DNA of 64,000 nt from Streptomyces antibioticus (lineage in GTDB: Bacteria; Actinomycetota; Actinomycetes; Streptomycetales; Streptomycetaceae): the NCBI RefSeq assembly GCF_001514065.1, contig NZ_KQ948423.1, positions 372,001-436,000 of the forward strand. The letters run 5' to 3'. Position numbers and translations under genes: made by a program. A model generated the notes under the pieces. It did not search any database, was not told the DNA's origin, and worked only from the letters and a program-made list of their open reading frames with translations. Below, one piece after another: positions 35,299-44,111 of the stretch (its first letter is position 1; the number at the start of each line of letters is the position of its first letter).

Positions 35299-35580
35299 TC
35301 AGGCCACCCACTGCTCCCACGCCATTTTCGCCACCGGGGCGAACACCACCGCCAGCAGCACGACCCGCGGTGTGGGCGCCGAGCGTGCCGCCCGCCAGGT
35401 TGAACACGGCCATCAGCGCGGCCAGTTGCCACAGCACCGCGCCTTGCCAGGCGAACATCGCGAGCGCGCCGGCGTTGGTACAGCAGTTGACGATCTTCGC
35501 GGTGGCGGAGGCGGTGACCAGGTCGAGGTGGAGAACGGCGGTGAGGGCGAGGACCCGGAAGGTGCCGGTGCGGCTAACGT
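35299..35580 (-). pseudogene. Remnant of a TauE/SafE-family permease
   Basis: The minus strand encodes TGTFRVLALTAVLHLDLVTA, NCCTNAGALAMFAWQG and FNLAGGTLGAHTA, which are C-terminal permease segments. It then shifts frame near 35,365 and continues as VLLAVVFAPVAKMAWEQWV before the TGA at 35,299-35,301. The N-terminal two thirds are absent. So it is both truncated and frameshifted. The parent family exports sulfite, sulfonates or related anions. Confidence 0.8.
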
Positions 35581-35582
35581 GA

Positions 35583-35849
35583 TCATGCGATCCGGGACGC
35601 CGGGTACGGCGCCGGCGTGCGGGGCCCCCGCTCCACCGGAGTGACGGTTCGGTGCCTCCCCGTCGCCTCTGGCCGTACCCACATGGCCAGGTCGCACAGG
35701 GAACTGGCCTCCCGGGACCGGACCACGCACAGGATGCGTGTCGCCGCCTCGGGGTCGAGTACGCCGGGGACCAGTGCGGCCAAATCACCTGGGCCGCAGC
35801 CGGGCTCCGGCCACCCCCCTGCGGCCCACGGCGCCTCCTCACAACGCAC
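35583..35849 (-). CDS. Doubtful small ORF of unknown function
   Basis: An 88-codon frame starting at GTG 35849, with mostly G/C third positions. It has a plausible soluble stretch (LVPGVLDPEAATRILCVVRSREASSL). I do not recognise it. It lies next to a pseudogene, so it may be a remnant as well. The rest of the region 35,581-35,964 holds only the nir promoter. Confidence 0.25.
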   Translation of the reverse strand: MRCEEAPWAAGGWPEPGCGPGDLAALVPGVLDPEAATRILCVVRSREASSLCDLAMWVRPEATGRHRTVTPVERGPRTPAPYPASRIA

Positions 35850-35903
35850 CCCGACGCCCGTCCCGAACCCTCACATCCGCACCCCGGCAATGGGGAGCGC
35901 AGC

Positions 35904-35941
35904 GTTCCTCGCGGGAAACAGCTGCGATGCGGTCGGGTAAC
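35904..35941 (+). promoter_or_regulatory. Phased pentamer boxes (GlnR-like) upstream of the nir operon
   Basis: GTTCC (35,904), GAAAC (35,915), a degenerate GATGC (35,926) and GTAAC (35,937) lie exactly 11 bp apart, as in GlnR sites. The last box ends 23 bp before the ATG, the same distance as at nasA. Confidence 0.6.
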
Positions 35942-35964
35942 ACCGGCACCGCACGCTCCTGAAC

Positions 35965-37179
35965 ATGACCTCGAATACGCGTGTGGTGGTGATCGGCGCC
36001 GGCCTCGCGGGCGTCCGTCTCGCCCGGCGGCTCGGCGAGCTCGGCACGCCCGTGACGCTGATCGGCGAGGAGGAGCACCGCCCGTACAACCGGGTGCTCC
36101 TCGCCGAAGTGCTGGCCGGGCGCTACAGCCCCGAGGTGATCGCGCTGCCCGCCCCGGCGCAGCTCACCCGCGCCCGGGTCACCGGCATCGACCGCGAGGC
36201 CCGGACCGTCGCATGCGCGGACGGCTCGAAGATCGCATACGACACGCTGGTCCTCGCGACCGGCTCCAACCCGGTGCTGCCGCCGCTGCGCGGACTGTTC
36301 AGCCCGGACCACGTCCTGCCGGAGGGCGTCCACGCCTTCCGCACCATGGACGACTGCCTCGGCCTGTCCAAGCAGGTCCGGCCGGGCGTGAAGGCGGTCG
36401 TGATCGGCGGCGGGCTGCTCGGCGTCTCCGCCGCCCGGGCGCTCGCCCAGCGCGGCGCCCAGGTGGTCCTCGCCCAGCAGGGCGAACGGCTCATGGAGCG
36501 CCAGCTCGACCCGAGCGCCTCGAAGCTCGTCCAGCGGCATCTGAAGAACCTCGGCGTGGAGATCCACACCGAGTGCCGGGTGCGGGACGTCCGGGTCGTC
36601 GGCGGCGCGGTCCGCTCGGTCGAGATGTCCGACGGTTACGCCCTCGACGCCGACCTCGTGGTCCTGGCCTGCGGCGTCCACCCGCGCGCGGGCCTGGCCT
36701 CGAACGCGGGACTCGAGATCCGCAAGGGCATCGTCGTCGACGACGAGCTGCGCACCTCCGACCCGCACATCCACGCCATCGGTGACTGCGCCCAGCACGA
36801 CGGCGTGCTGTACGGACTGGCCACCCCGGCCCTCGAACAGGCCGACGCGCTTGCCGAGTTGCTCGCCGGCCGGACGAACGCCCGCTACACCGGCACCCGT
36901 TCCCTCACCCGGCTCACGCTGACCGGTGCCCACTCCCCCTTCGACCTCGCCGCGTTCGGCGAGACCGAGCCGCGGCCCGGGGACGACGTCGTCCAGCTCA
37001 CGGACGCCACCCGCGGCACCTACCGCAAGGTCGTCGTCCGCGACGACCGCCTGGTCGGCGGGGTCCTCGTCGGCGAACTCGGCACCGTCGGCGCGCTCGC
37101 CCGCGCCTGGGAGGGAGCAGAGCCGCTCCCCGACGACGGCCCCCTGCTCCACCTGCTCACCAACGATGGAGGCTCCTGA
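35965..37179 (+). CDS. FAD/NAD(P)-dependent oxidoreductase of the nitrite reductase operon
   Basis: A 404-aa protein starting at ATG 35965. It has two dinucleotide-binding motifs: VVVIGAGLAGVRLARRLGE at the N-terminus and VVIGGGLLGVSAARAL near residue 145. PYNRVLLAEVLAG and HIHAIGDCAQH match the FAD-binding half of NirB and related enzymes. It is coupled to nirB (TGATG overlap). It may supply electrons to nitrate reductase NasA or to NirB, but no partner is proven. In some actinobacteria such an FAD protein is called NasB. Confidence 0.8.
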   Translation: MTSNTRVVVIGAGLAGVRLARRLGELGTPVTLIGEEEHRPYNRVLLAEVLAGRYSPEVIALPAPAQLTRARVTGIDREARTVACADGSKIAYDTLVLATGSNPVLPPLRGLFSPDHVLPEGVHAFRTMDDCLGLSKQVRPGVKAVVIGGGLLGVSAARALAQRGAQVVLAQQGERLMERQLDPSASKLVQRHLKNLGVEIHTECRVRDVRVVGGAVRSVEMSDGYALDADLVVLACGVHPRAGLASNAGLEIRKGIVVDDELRTSDPHIHAIGDCAQHDGVLYGLATPALEQADALAELLAGRTNARYTGTRSLTRLTLTGAHSPFDLAAFGETEPRPGDDVVQLTDATRGTYRKVVVRDDRLVGGVLVGELGTVGALARAWEGAEPLPDDGPLLHLLTNDGGS

Positions 37180-39794
37180 TGACCGCCCGCCCGGAGGCCA
37201 CGGAGGCCACCCCCACGATCGTCCTCGTCGGCCACGGCATGGTCGGCCAGCGCTTCCTGGAGGCCCTCGCCGAGCGCGGCCTGACCGCCACGCACCGCGT
37301 GGTCGTGCTGTGCGAGGAGCCGCGCCCGGCCTATGACCGCGTCGCCCTCACCTCGTACTTCTCGGGCCGGACGCCCGAGGATCTGTCCCTGACGGACGGG
37401 GAGTTCCTCCAGGCGCACGGCATCGAGCTGTACGTCGGCGACCCGGCCGAGACGATCGACCGCGAGGCGAAGAAGGTCACCGCGAAGTCCGGCCAGGTCT
37501 TCGACTACGACGTCCTCGTCCTCGCCACCGGCTCCTTCCCGTTCGTCCCGCCGGTCCCGAACAAGGACGCCACCGGCTGCTTCGTGTACCGCACGATCGA
37601 GGACCTCCTCGCGATCGAGGAGTACGCCAAGAACGCGACGACGGGTGCCGTGGTCGGCGGCGGTCTGCTGGGACTTGAGGCCGCCGGCGCCCTGAAGGGG
37701 CTCGGACTGACCTCCCACATCGTGGAGTTCGCGCCGCGACTGATGCCGGTGCAGGTCGACGAGGGCGGCGGCGCGGCCCTGCTTCGCACCATCGAGGAGA
37801 TGGGCCTGAGCGTCCACACGGGCGTCGGCACCCAGGAGATCGTCGTCGACGAGGCGGGCGCCGTCACCGGCATGAAGCTCTCCGACGGCTCCGAACTCGC
37901 CACCGACCTGGTGGTGTTCAGCGCCGGCGTCCGCCCCCGCGACCAGCTGGCCCGGGACTGCGGACTCACGGTCGGCGAGCGCGGCGGCATCACCGTCGAC
38001 GAGCAGTGCCGCACGGTCGGCGACCCGAGCGTCTTCGCGATCGGCGAGTGCGCGCTGGCCGCCGACGGCCGGGTGTACGGCCTGGTCGCCCCCGGTTACG
38101 AGCAGGCCGAGACGGCCGCCGCGACCATCGCGTCGGACGAAGCGGCCTTTGTGGGCGCCGACTTGTCGACCAAGCTGAAGCTGCTCGGCGTGGACGTCGC
38201 CTCCTTCGGCGACGCGCACGGCACGACCGAGGACTGCCTGGACGTCGTCTATTCCGACTCCCGCGCGGGCCTGTACAAGAAGCTGGTCATCGGCCGCGAC
38301 GGCACGCTGCTCGGCGGCATCCTGGTCGGTGACGCGGAGGCCTACGGCACGCTGAAGGCGTTCACCGGCTCGGTCCCGCCGGTCTCCCCCGAGTCGCTGG
38401 TGCTGCCCGCCGGTGCCGGTGAGTCCGTCCAGCTCGGCCCGACCGCCCTGCCGGACGACGCGATCATCTGCTCCTGCAACAACGTCCGCAAGGGCACCAT
38501 CCGCGCCGCGGTCACCGACCACCGGTGCACCACCGTGCCCGAGGTGAAGAAGTGCACCAAGGCCGGTACGACGTGCGGCAGTTGCGTCAAGGTCCTCGGC
38601 CAGCTGGTCAACGCCGAGCTGGAGGCGTCCGGCGTCGAGGTCGACAAGGGCCTGTGCGGCTGCTTCGGACAGACCCGCGAGGAGCTGTACGAGATCGTCC
38701 TCGCCCTGCGCATCAACACCTACCAGGACCTGCTCGACCGGTACGGCCGCGACGAGGCCAGGGGCGGCGACGGCTGCGAGGTCTGCAAGCCGGCGGTCGC
38801 CTCGATCATCGCCTCCCTCGCCCCGACGATCGGCGCCGATGTGTACGTCCTCGACGGCGAGCAGGCCGCCCTCCAGGACAGCAACGACCACTTCCTCGCC
38901 AACCTCCAGAAGAACGGCTCCTACTCGGTCGTCCCCCGCATCCCCGGCGGTGAGATCACCCCGGAGGGCCTGATCGTCATCGGTGAGATCGCCCGCGACT
39001 TCGGCCTCTACACGAAGATCACCGGCGGCCAGCGGATCGACATGTTCGGCGCCCGCGTCGAACAACTCCCGCTGATCTGGACGAGGTTGGTGGACGCCGG
39101 CTTCGAGTCCGGCCACGCGTACGGCAAGTCCCTGCGCACGGTGAAGTCCTGCGTCGGTCAGACCTGGTGCCGCTACGGCGTCCAGGACTCGGTCCGCATG
39201 GCGATCGACCTGGAACTGCGCTACCGGGGACTCAGGTCGCCCCACAAGCTGAAGTCGGCGGTGTCGGGCTGCGCCCGCGAGTGCGCCGAGGCCCAGTCGA
39301 AGGACTTCGGCATCATCGCCACCTCCGGCGGCTGGAACCTGTACGTCGGCGGCAACGGCGGCGCCACCCCGCGCCACGCCGACCTCCTCGCGCAGGACCT
39401 CTCCGACGCCGAACTCATCAAGCTCATCGACCGGTTCCTGATGTTCTACATCCGCACCGCCGACCGCCTGGAGCGCACCTCGACCTGGCTGGAGCGCATC
39501 CCCGGCGGCCTGGACCACGTCCGTGACGTGGTCGTCGAGGACTCCCTCGGCATCTGCGAGGAGCTGGAGGGCCTGATGGCCAACCACGTCGCGCACTACC
39601 GCGACGAATGGGCCGACACCATCAACGACCCCGAGAAGCTCGCCCGGTTCGTGTCCTTCGTGAACGCCCCCGACACCCCCGACCCGGTCGTCGGCTTCGT
39701 CCCCGAGCGCGACCAGATCAAGCCCGACCTGCCGCTGCTGTCCATCGGCCTGCGCCCCGCCGAAGACGTCCTGGAAGGAACCGCCCAGCGATGA
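37179..39794 (+). CDS. nirB: Nitrite reductase (NADH) large subunit
   Basis: An 871-aa protein starting at ATG 37179. The N-terminal part binds FAD and NADH (VGHGMVGQRFLEAL; VVGGGLLGLEAAGAL). Two BFD-type [2Fe-2S]-like segments follow, with C431, C433, C466 and C469 in the first. The siroheme/[4Fe-4S] domain has ligands C658, C664, C698 and C702 (CVGQTWC; GCARECAEAQ). It reduces nitrite to ammonium in the cytoplasm with six electrons from NADH. Its stop overlaps the nirD start by 4 bp. GlnR-like boxes precede the operon. Confidence 0.96.
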   Translation: MTARPEATEATPTIVLVGHGMVGQRFLEALAERGLTATHRVVVLCEEPRPAYDRVALTSYFSGRTPEDLSLTDGEFLQAHGIELYVGDPAETIDREAKKVTAKSGQVFDYDVLVLATGSFPFVPPVPNKDATGCFVYRTIEDLLAIEEYAKNATTGAVVGGGLLGLEAAGALKGLGLTSHIVEFAPRLMPVQVDEGGGAALLRTIEEMGLSVHTGVGTQEIVVDEAGAVTGMKLSDGSELATDLVVFSAGVRPRDQLARDCGLTVGERGGITVDEQCRTVGDPSVFAIGECALAADGRVYGLVAPGYEQAETAAATIASDEAAFVGADLSTKLKLLGVDVASFGDAHGTTEDCLDVVYSDSRAGLYKKLVIGRDGTLLGGILVGDAEAYGTLKAFTGSVPPVSPESLVLPAGAGESVQLGPTALPDDAIICSCNNVRKGTIRAAVTDHRCTTVPEVKKCTKAGTTCGSCVKVLGQLVNAELEASGVEVDKGLCGCFGQTREELYEIVLALRINTYQDLLDRYGRDEARGGDGCEVCKPAVASIIASLAPTIGADVYVLDGEQAALQDSNDHFLANLQKNGSYSVVPRIPGGEITPEGLIVIGEIARDFGLYTKITGGQRIDMFGARVEQLPLIWTRLVDAGFESGHAYGKSLRTVKSCVGQTWCRYGVQDSVRMAIDLELRYRGLRSPHKLKSAVSGCARECAEAQSKDFGIIATSGGWNLYVGGNGGATPRHADLLAQDLSDAELIKLIDRFLMFYIRTADRLERTSTWLERIPGGLDHVRDVVVEDSLGICEELEGLMANHVAHYRDEWADTINDPEKLARFVSFVNAPDTPDPVVGFVPERDQIKPDLPLLSIGLRPAEDVLEGTAQR

Positions 39795-40141
39795 CCCTGG
39801 CACCCGAGACCACCGACCTCAAGGTCCAACTCCAGCTCGACGACAGCTGGTTCACGGTCTGTGACCTGAACGTCCTGCTGCCGGGCCGTGGCGTCGCGGC
39901 CCTGCTGCCCGACGGCCGCCAGGTGGCCCTGTTCCGCGACCGCGCGGGCAGGCTGTACGCCATCGACAACCGCGACCCGTTCGGTGGCGCGGCGGTCCTC
40001 TCCCGCGGCCTGACCGGCTCCTTCCAGGGACGCCCCTTCGTGGCCTCGCCCCTGCTGAAGCAGCGCTTCGACCTGGAGACCGGGGAGTGCCTGGACGACG
40101 AGACGGTGCGGATCACGACGTATGAGGTGCGGGCCGCGTAG
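39791..40141 (+). CDS. nirD: Nitrite reductase (NADH) small subunit
   Basis: A 116-aa protein; ATG 39791 overlaps the nirB stop (ATGA). It has a Rieske-like fold (VALFRDRAGRLYAIDNRDPFGGAAVLSRGL, and SPLLKQRFDLETGECLDDE near the end) but lacks the Cys/His cluster ligands, as is normal for NirD. It forms the nitrite reductase complex with NirB. It is the last gene of the three-gene nir operon. Confidence 0.93.
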   Translation: MTLAPETTDLKVQLQLDDSWFTVCDLNVLLPGRGVAALLPDGRQVALFRDRAGRLYAIDNRDPFGGAAVLSRGLTGSFQGRPFVASPLLKQRFDLETGECLDDETVRITTYEVRAA

Positions 40142-40154
40142 GTTCGGCAGCAGG

Positions 40155-40173
40155 TTTCTTGACCGATCGTTCT
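40155..40173. promoter_or_regulatory. Probable operator of the TetR regulator (autoregulation)
   Basis: TTTCTTGACCGATCGTTCT lies 23 bp upstream of the TetR start. The block TTCTTGACCGATCG recurs in reverse orientation upstream of the SDR gene. Confidence 0.65.
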
Positions 40174-40195
40174 CGATGACCCTAGGCTCCTCTCC

Positions 40196-40777
40196 ATGGC
40201 CAGGACCAAGGAGTTCGACCCCGAGGCCGCGCTGCAAGCAGCCCTGGAGCTGTTCTGGCGGCGCGGCTACGAGGCGACGTCGATGGCCGACCTCGTGGAG
40301 CACCTCGGCATCGGCCGCGCGAGCATCTACGCGACCTTCGGCAACAAGCACGAGCTGTACCTGAAGGCGCTGGAGCGCTATCAGGAGCGGCTGCCGGACC
40401 TGCTCGGGGAGTTGTCCCAGCCGGGCCCGGTCCTGCCGGCCGTCCGCGCGCTCGTCCGGCGCTACGCCGACGAGGCCACCGCCGAGAACCTGCGCCTGAA
40501 CGGCTGTTTCATCACCAACACGGCGGCCGAACTGGCCCCGCACGACCCGGCGGCGGCCCGTCAGGTCGAGCGGAACTGGGACCACCTGGAGACGGTGCTG
40601 CACTCGGGCCTGGTCCGCGCGCGGTCCCAGGGCGAACTGCCCCCCGATCGAGACTCGTTGACGCTCGCACGCATGCTGCTGGTGCTCCTCCAGGGCCTCA
40701 AGGTCGTGGGCAAGGCCTCACCCGACCCGGCCAGGGTGCGGGACGCGGCGGAGCAGGCGCTGGCGCTGCTGGACTGA
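40196..40777 (+). CDS. TetR/AcrR-family regulator
   Basis: A 193-aa protein starting at ATG 40196. The N-terminal DNA-binding domain (FDPEAALQAALELFWRRGYEATSMADLVEHLGIGRASIYATFGNKHELY, read in parts) is typical, and the C-terminal domain resembles the AcrR/YxaF group that senses small organic molecules. The shared palindromic site upstream of its own gene and of the SDR gene suggests that it represses both. Confidence 0.9.
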   Translation: MARTKEFDPEAALQAALELFWRRGYEATSMADLVEHLGIGRASIYATFGNKHELYLKALERYQERLPDLLGELSQPGPVLPAVRALVRRYADEATAENLRLNGCFITNTAAELAPHDPAAARQVERNWDHLETVLHSGLVRARSQGELPPDRDSLTLARMLLVLLQGLKVVGKASPDPARVRDAAEQALALLD

Positions 40778-40806
40778 GGACCGCGTTTTTTATTTGGCGC
40801 CATACT

Positions 40807-40826
40807 GAACCGATCGGTCAAGAAAA
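40807..40826. promoter_or_regulatory. Probable operator upstream of the SDR gene
   Basis: GAACCGATCGGTCAAGAAAA contains the perfect palindrome ACCGATCGGT and is the reverse complement of the site upstream of the TetR gene over 14 bp. It ends 10 bp before the SDR start, overlapping its ribosome-binding region. Confidence 0.65.
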
Positions 40827-40836
40827 AGGGGAGATC

Positions 40837-41601
40837 ATGACCAGCCGTTTCCACGACAGGACCGCTCTCGTCACGGGCGCGGGCTCGGGTATCGGCCGCG
40901 CGATCGCCTTGGCGCTCGCCATGGAGGGGGCGCAGGTTGTCGTGGCCGGACGCCGCCGGGAGCCGCTGACGGAGACCGTGCGGCTGATCGAGGAGGCCGG
41001 CGGCAAGGCCCTGGCCGTCACCGCGGACGTCACCGACGCGGCCGACGTCCAGGCCCTCGTGGCCGCCGCCGTCGACCGGTTCGGCTCACTCGACGTGGCC
41101 GTCAACAACGCCGGTGTCTTCCGGGGCGGACAGCCGCTCGCCGACCTCGCGGAGGCCGACTGGCACGAGCAGCTCGGCGCCAACGTCACGGGCGTCTTCC
41201 TCGCCCTCCAGGCGGAGGTCCGCCAGATGCGCACCCAGCCCGCGGGCGGCGCGATCGTCAACATCGCGTCGATCTTCGGCGTCCACGCCCGCCACCCCGG
41301 GGCCGCCGCCTACTCCGCCACCAAGGCCGCCGTCTCGGTGCTCACCCGGGGTGCCGCCCTGGACCACATCCGCGACGGCGTCCGGATCAACGCGGTCAGC
41401 CCCGGCGCGGTGGAGACGCCGATGTCACTGCGCCCGGGCGAGACGGAGGCGGAGCGCACCGAACGCGCAGCCGCAACACTGCCATTGGGCCGCATCTCGA
41501 CCACGGACGAGATCGCGGCGGCGGTCCTCTACCTGGCCTCGGACGACGCGTCCTCGGTGGTGGGGACCGACCTGGTGGTGGACAGCGGGGCGACGGCCTG
41601 A
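40837..41601 (+). CDS. SDR-family oxidoreductase (classical)
   Basis: A 254-aa protein; ATG 40837 follows AAAGGGGAG. It has the cofactor motif TGAGSGIGRAIA (residues ~12-24), NNAGVF, the catalytic Ser in NIASIF, YSATKAAV with the catalytic Tyr and Lys, and PGAVETPMS. An Arg pair in GRRREP suggests NADP preference. It reduces or oxidises an unknown carbonyl compound and is probably controlled by the upstream TetR. Confidence 0.92.
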   Translation: MTSRFHDRTALVTGAGSGIGRAIALALAMEGAQVVVAGRRREPLTETVRLIEEAGGKALAVTADVTDAADVQALVAAAVDRFGSLDVAVNNAGVFRGGQPLADLAEADWHEQLGANVTGVFLALQAEVRQMRTQPAGGAIVNIASIFGVHARHPGAAAYSATKAAVSVLTRGAALDHIRDGVRINAVSPGAVETPMSLRPGETEAERTERAAATLPLGRISTTDEIAAAVLYLASDDASSVVGTDLVVDSGATA

Positions 41602-41744
41602 ACCGGCCCGGTCACCTGCGCCCGAGATCCCGGGCGTGAGTCAGCGCCCGATCCACGGCAGCCTGTCCGTTCCCGTGGCGGCGACGGCCGCGACGTCCTT
41701 ACGGGCCAGGAGCGGACGCCGTAGCGGCCGAGGAGGCGGCGGGC

Positions 41745-42671
41745 TCAGGCTTTCAGGAGGTCGTACGACACCCCGGTCATCCGTTCCGAGGCCGCCCACA
41801 GCAGCTCCGCCGCCCGGTCGTTGACCGCCCAGGGTGCCCGCCATGACGGTCCGGGTGCGCCACGCCAGCCCGCGAGGGAAGGGCCCGTGAAGGAGTCGGG
41901 CGGGACGTCGGGGGCGGTGGCCGCGTACAGGGTGGGCAGGGCGCCGCCCTCCGCGGACTGGGCGAAGAACCTGTTGCCGACCGCCATGAACCGCTCGACG
42001 AACCGCCGCCCGGCCATCCGCGGCCCGGCCTCCTGGAGGTTGGTCGCCGCGTACCCGGGATGAGCCGCGGCGGCCACGACGTCCGCACCGTGCCCGGCGA
42101 GCCGGCGGGCCAGTTCGTGGGTGAAGAGCAGGTTGGCGGTCTTGGAGCGGGCGTACGCCACCCAACGCCGGTAGCGGCGCTCGCTGTTGAGGTCGCGGAG
42201 GTCGATGTTGGCCATCGCGTGCGCCCCGCTGGAGACGGTCACCACCCGGGCGCCGGGAGTGTCGAGGAGCGTGGGCAGCAGCAGCCCGGTGAGGGCGAAG
42301 TGCCCGAGGTGGTTGACGCCGAACTGCGTCTCGAACCCGTCCGCCGTGGTGCCGTACGGCAGCGCCATCACGCCCGCGTTGTTGACGAGCAGATCGAGGC
42401 GGCCGTACGGGAAGCTTCGCGCGAAGTCCCGTACCGAGGCGAGGTCCCCGAGGTCGAGCCGGGTGAACTCCACGTCGGCGCCCGGCACTTCGGTGACGAG
42501 CCGGTCCCCGGCCTCGATGCCGCGCGCCTCGCTGCGGCAGGCCAGCACCACCCGGGCGCCCGCGCGGGCCAACTCCCGTGCGGTGACGTACCCGAGACCG
42601 CTGTTGGCGCCGGTGACCACGGCCGTGCGCCCGCTCTGGTCGGGGATGTCCTTCTCGCTCCAGCCGGACAT
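41745..42671 (-). CDS. SDR-family oxidoreductase (retinol dehydrogenase/WWOX-like)
   Basis: A 308-aa protein starting at ATG 42671. It has TGANSGLGYVTARELA, NNAGVMALPYGTTADGFETQFGVNHLGHFALT (read in parts), the catalytic Ser in VTVSSGAH and the YARSKTANLLF Tyr/Lys pair. This is the extended pattern of light-dependent protochlorophyllide/retinol-type reductases. The substrate is unknown. It reads toward the previous SDR gene, with 143 bp between them. Confidence 0.9.
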   Translation of the reverse strand: MSGWSEKDIPDQSGRTAVVTGANSGLGYVTARELARAGARVVLACRSEARGIEAGDRLVTEVPGADVEFTRLDLGDLASVRDFARSFPYGRLDLLVNNAGVMALPYGTTADGFETQFGVNHLGHFALTGLLLPTLLDTPGARVVTVSSGAHAMANIDLRDLNSERRYRRWVAYARSKTANLLFTHELARRLAGHGADVVAAAAHPGYAATNLQEAGPRMAGRRFVERFMAVGNRFFAQSAEGGALPTLYAATAPDVPPDSFTGPSLAGWRGAPGPSWRAPWAVNDRAAELLWAASERMTGVSYDLLKA

Positions 42672-42857
42672 GGCCGGCCTCCCTCCACCGATGACTGGAG
42701 GTCAGCCTACGAGCAGGGGCCCGCCTGGTCATGCGAGCCGTACACCCGATTCATGTCTTGTCCATGACACGTCAATCCCGTGACCCTAGGGTCCGACACC
42801 GCGCGACCCCGCCGCCGACCGGTGCCGGGGCTGTCACGACACCCTTATGGAGTGAGC

Positions 42858-44018
42858 GTGGAACGTCGTACCTTCCTCCGTGCGACCGTCGTCGGCGGAG
42901 CCTCCGCCGCCTTCGGCGGCTCCCTGTGGCACGGTGCCGCATACGCCGCCCCCGCCCAGCCCGGCACCGGCCCCTACGGGGCGCTCGGCTCGCCGGACGC
43001 CAACGGCATCCGGCTGCCCGCCGGCTTCAGCAGCCGTGTCGTCGCCCGCTCGGGGCAGACGGTGACCGGGACGTCGTACGCCTGGCACAGCGCCCCGGAC
43101 GGCGGCGCCTGCTACGCGGACGGCACGGGCTGGATCTACGTCTCCAACTCGGAGATCAACCCGAGCGGCGGCGCGAGCGCGGTGCGGTTCTCGTCGTCCG
43201 GCGCGATCACGGGCGCGTACCGCATCCTGTCCGGCACCCGGCAGAACTGCGCGGGCGGCAGGACGCCGTGGAACACCTGGCTGTCCTGCGAGGAGGTGGA
43301 CCGCGGCTTCGTCTACGAGACGGACCCGTGGGGGGTGAACGCGGCGGTGCAGCGGCCGGCGCTGGGCCGCTTCAGGCACGAGGCGGCGGCCGCGGACCCG
43401 GTGCGCAAGGTGATCTATCTGACCGAGGACGAGACGAACGGCCGCTTCTACCGTTTCGTGCCCGCGACTTGGGGCGACCTGTCGTCCGGCACGCTCCAGG
43501 TGCTGGTGGCGGGCACGGCGACGTCCGGCTCCTACAGTTGGACCACCGTCCCCGACCCGGACGGCTCCCCCACGACCACCCGCACCCAGGTCTCGGGCTC
43601 CAAGTCCTTCAACGGCGGCGAGGGTTGCTACTACGCCGACGACAAGGTCTGGTTCACAACCAAGGGCGACAACCGCGTCTGGCAGCTCAACCTGACCTCC
43701 AGCACCTACGAGTTGGCGTACGACGACTCCCTGGTCACCTCCGGCACGGCCCCGCTCACCGGCGTCGACAACGTCACCGGCTCCTCCTCCGGCGACCTCT
43801 TCGTCGCCGAGGACGGCGGCAACATGGAGATCTGCCTGATCACCCCGGACGACGTGGTCGCCCCCTTCCTCCGCATCGACGGCCAGTCGTCCTCGGAGAT
43901 CACGGGCCCGGCCTTCTCCCCGGACGGCACCCGCCTGTACTTCTCCAGCCAGCGGGGGACGACGGGGAGTTCGTCGGGCGGGATCACCTACGAAGTGACG
44001 GGTCCGTTCCGGGCGTAG
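42858..44018 (+). CDS. PhoX-like (DUF839) protein with Tat signal
   Basis: A 386-aa protein; GTG 42858 follows TATGGAGT. The N-terminus RRTFLRATVVGGASAAFGG is a twin-arginine signal, ending near YAAPA (residue ~32). The beta-propeller body has SSNSEINP-like blades, GGRTPWNTWLSCEE (the PhoX/DUF839 signature), FRHEAAAADP, YLTEDETNGRFYRFVP and GNMEICLITPD. Related PhoX enzymes are calcium/iron alkaline phosphatases; the enzyme activity is not certain for this shorter Streptomyces type. Confidence 0.8.
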   Translation: MERRTFLRATVVGGASAAFGGSLWHGAAYAAPAQPGTGPYGALGSPDANGIRLPAGFSSRVVARSGQTVTGTSYAWHSAPDGGACYADGTGWIYVSNSEINPSGGASAVRFSSSGAITGAYRILSGTRQNCAGGRTPWNTWLSCEEVDRGFVYETDPWGVNAAVQRPALGRFRHEAAAADPVRKVIYLTEDETNGRFYRFVPATWGDLSSGTLQVLVAGTATSGSYSWTTVPDPDGSPTTTRTQVSGSKSFNGGEGCYYADDKVWFTTKGDNRVWQLNLTSSTYELAYDDSLVTSGTAPLTGVDNVTGSSSGDLFVAEDGGNMEICLITPDDVVAPFLRIDGQSSSEITGPAFSPDGTRLYFSSQRGTTGSSSGGITYEVTGPFRA

Positions 44019-44111
44019 CCGCACATCGGTCACGGATCGAACACTTCGCCTTCCCAAATGAAGGTGCGGTCATACGGTCATCCCCTCATACGGCACTTCT
44101 TGGGGGACGCC

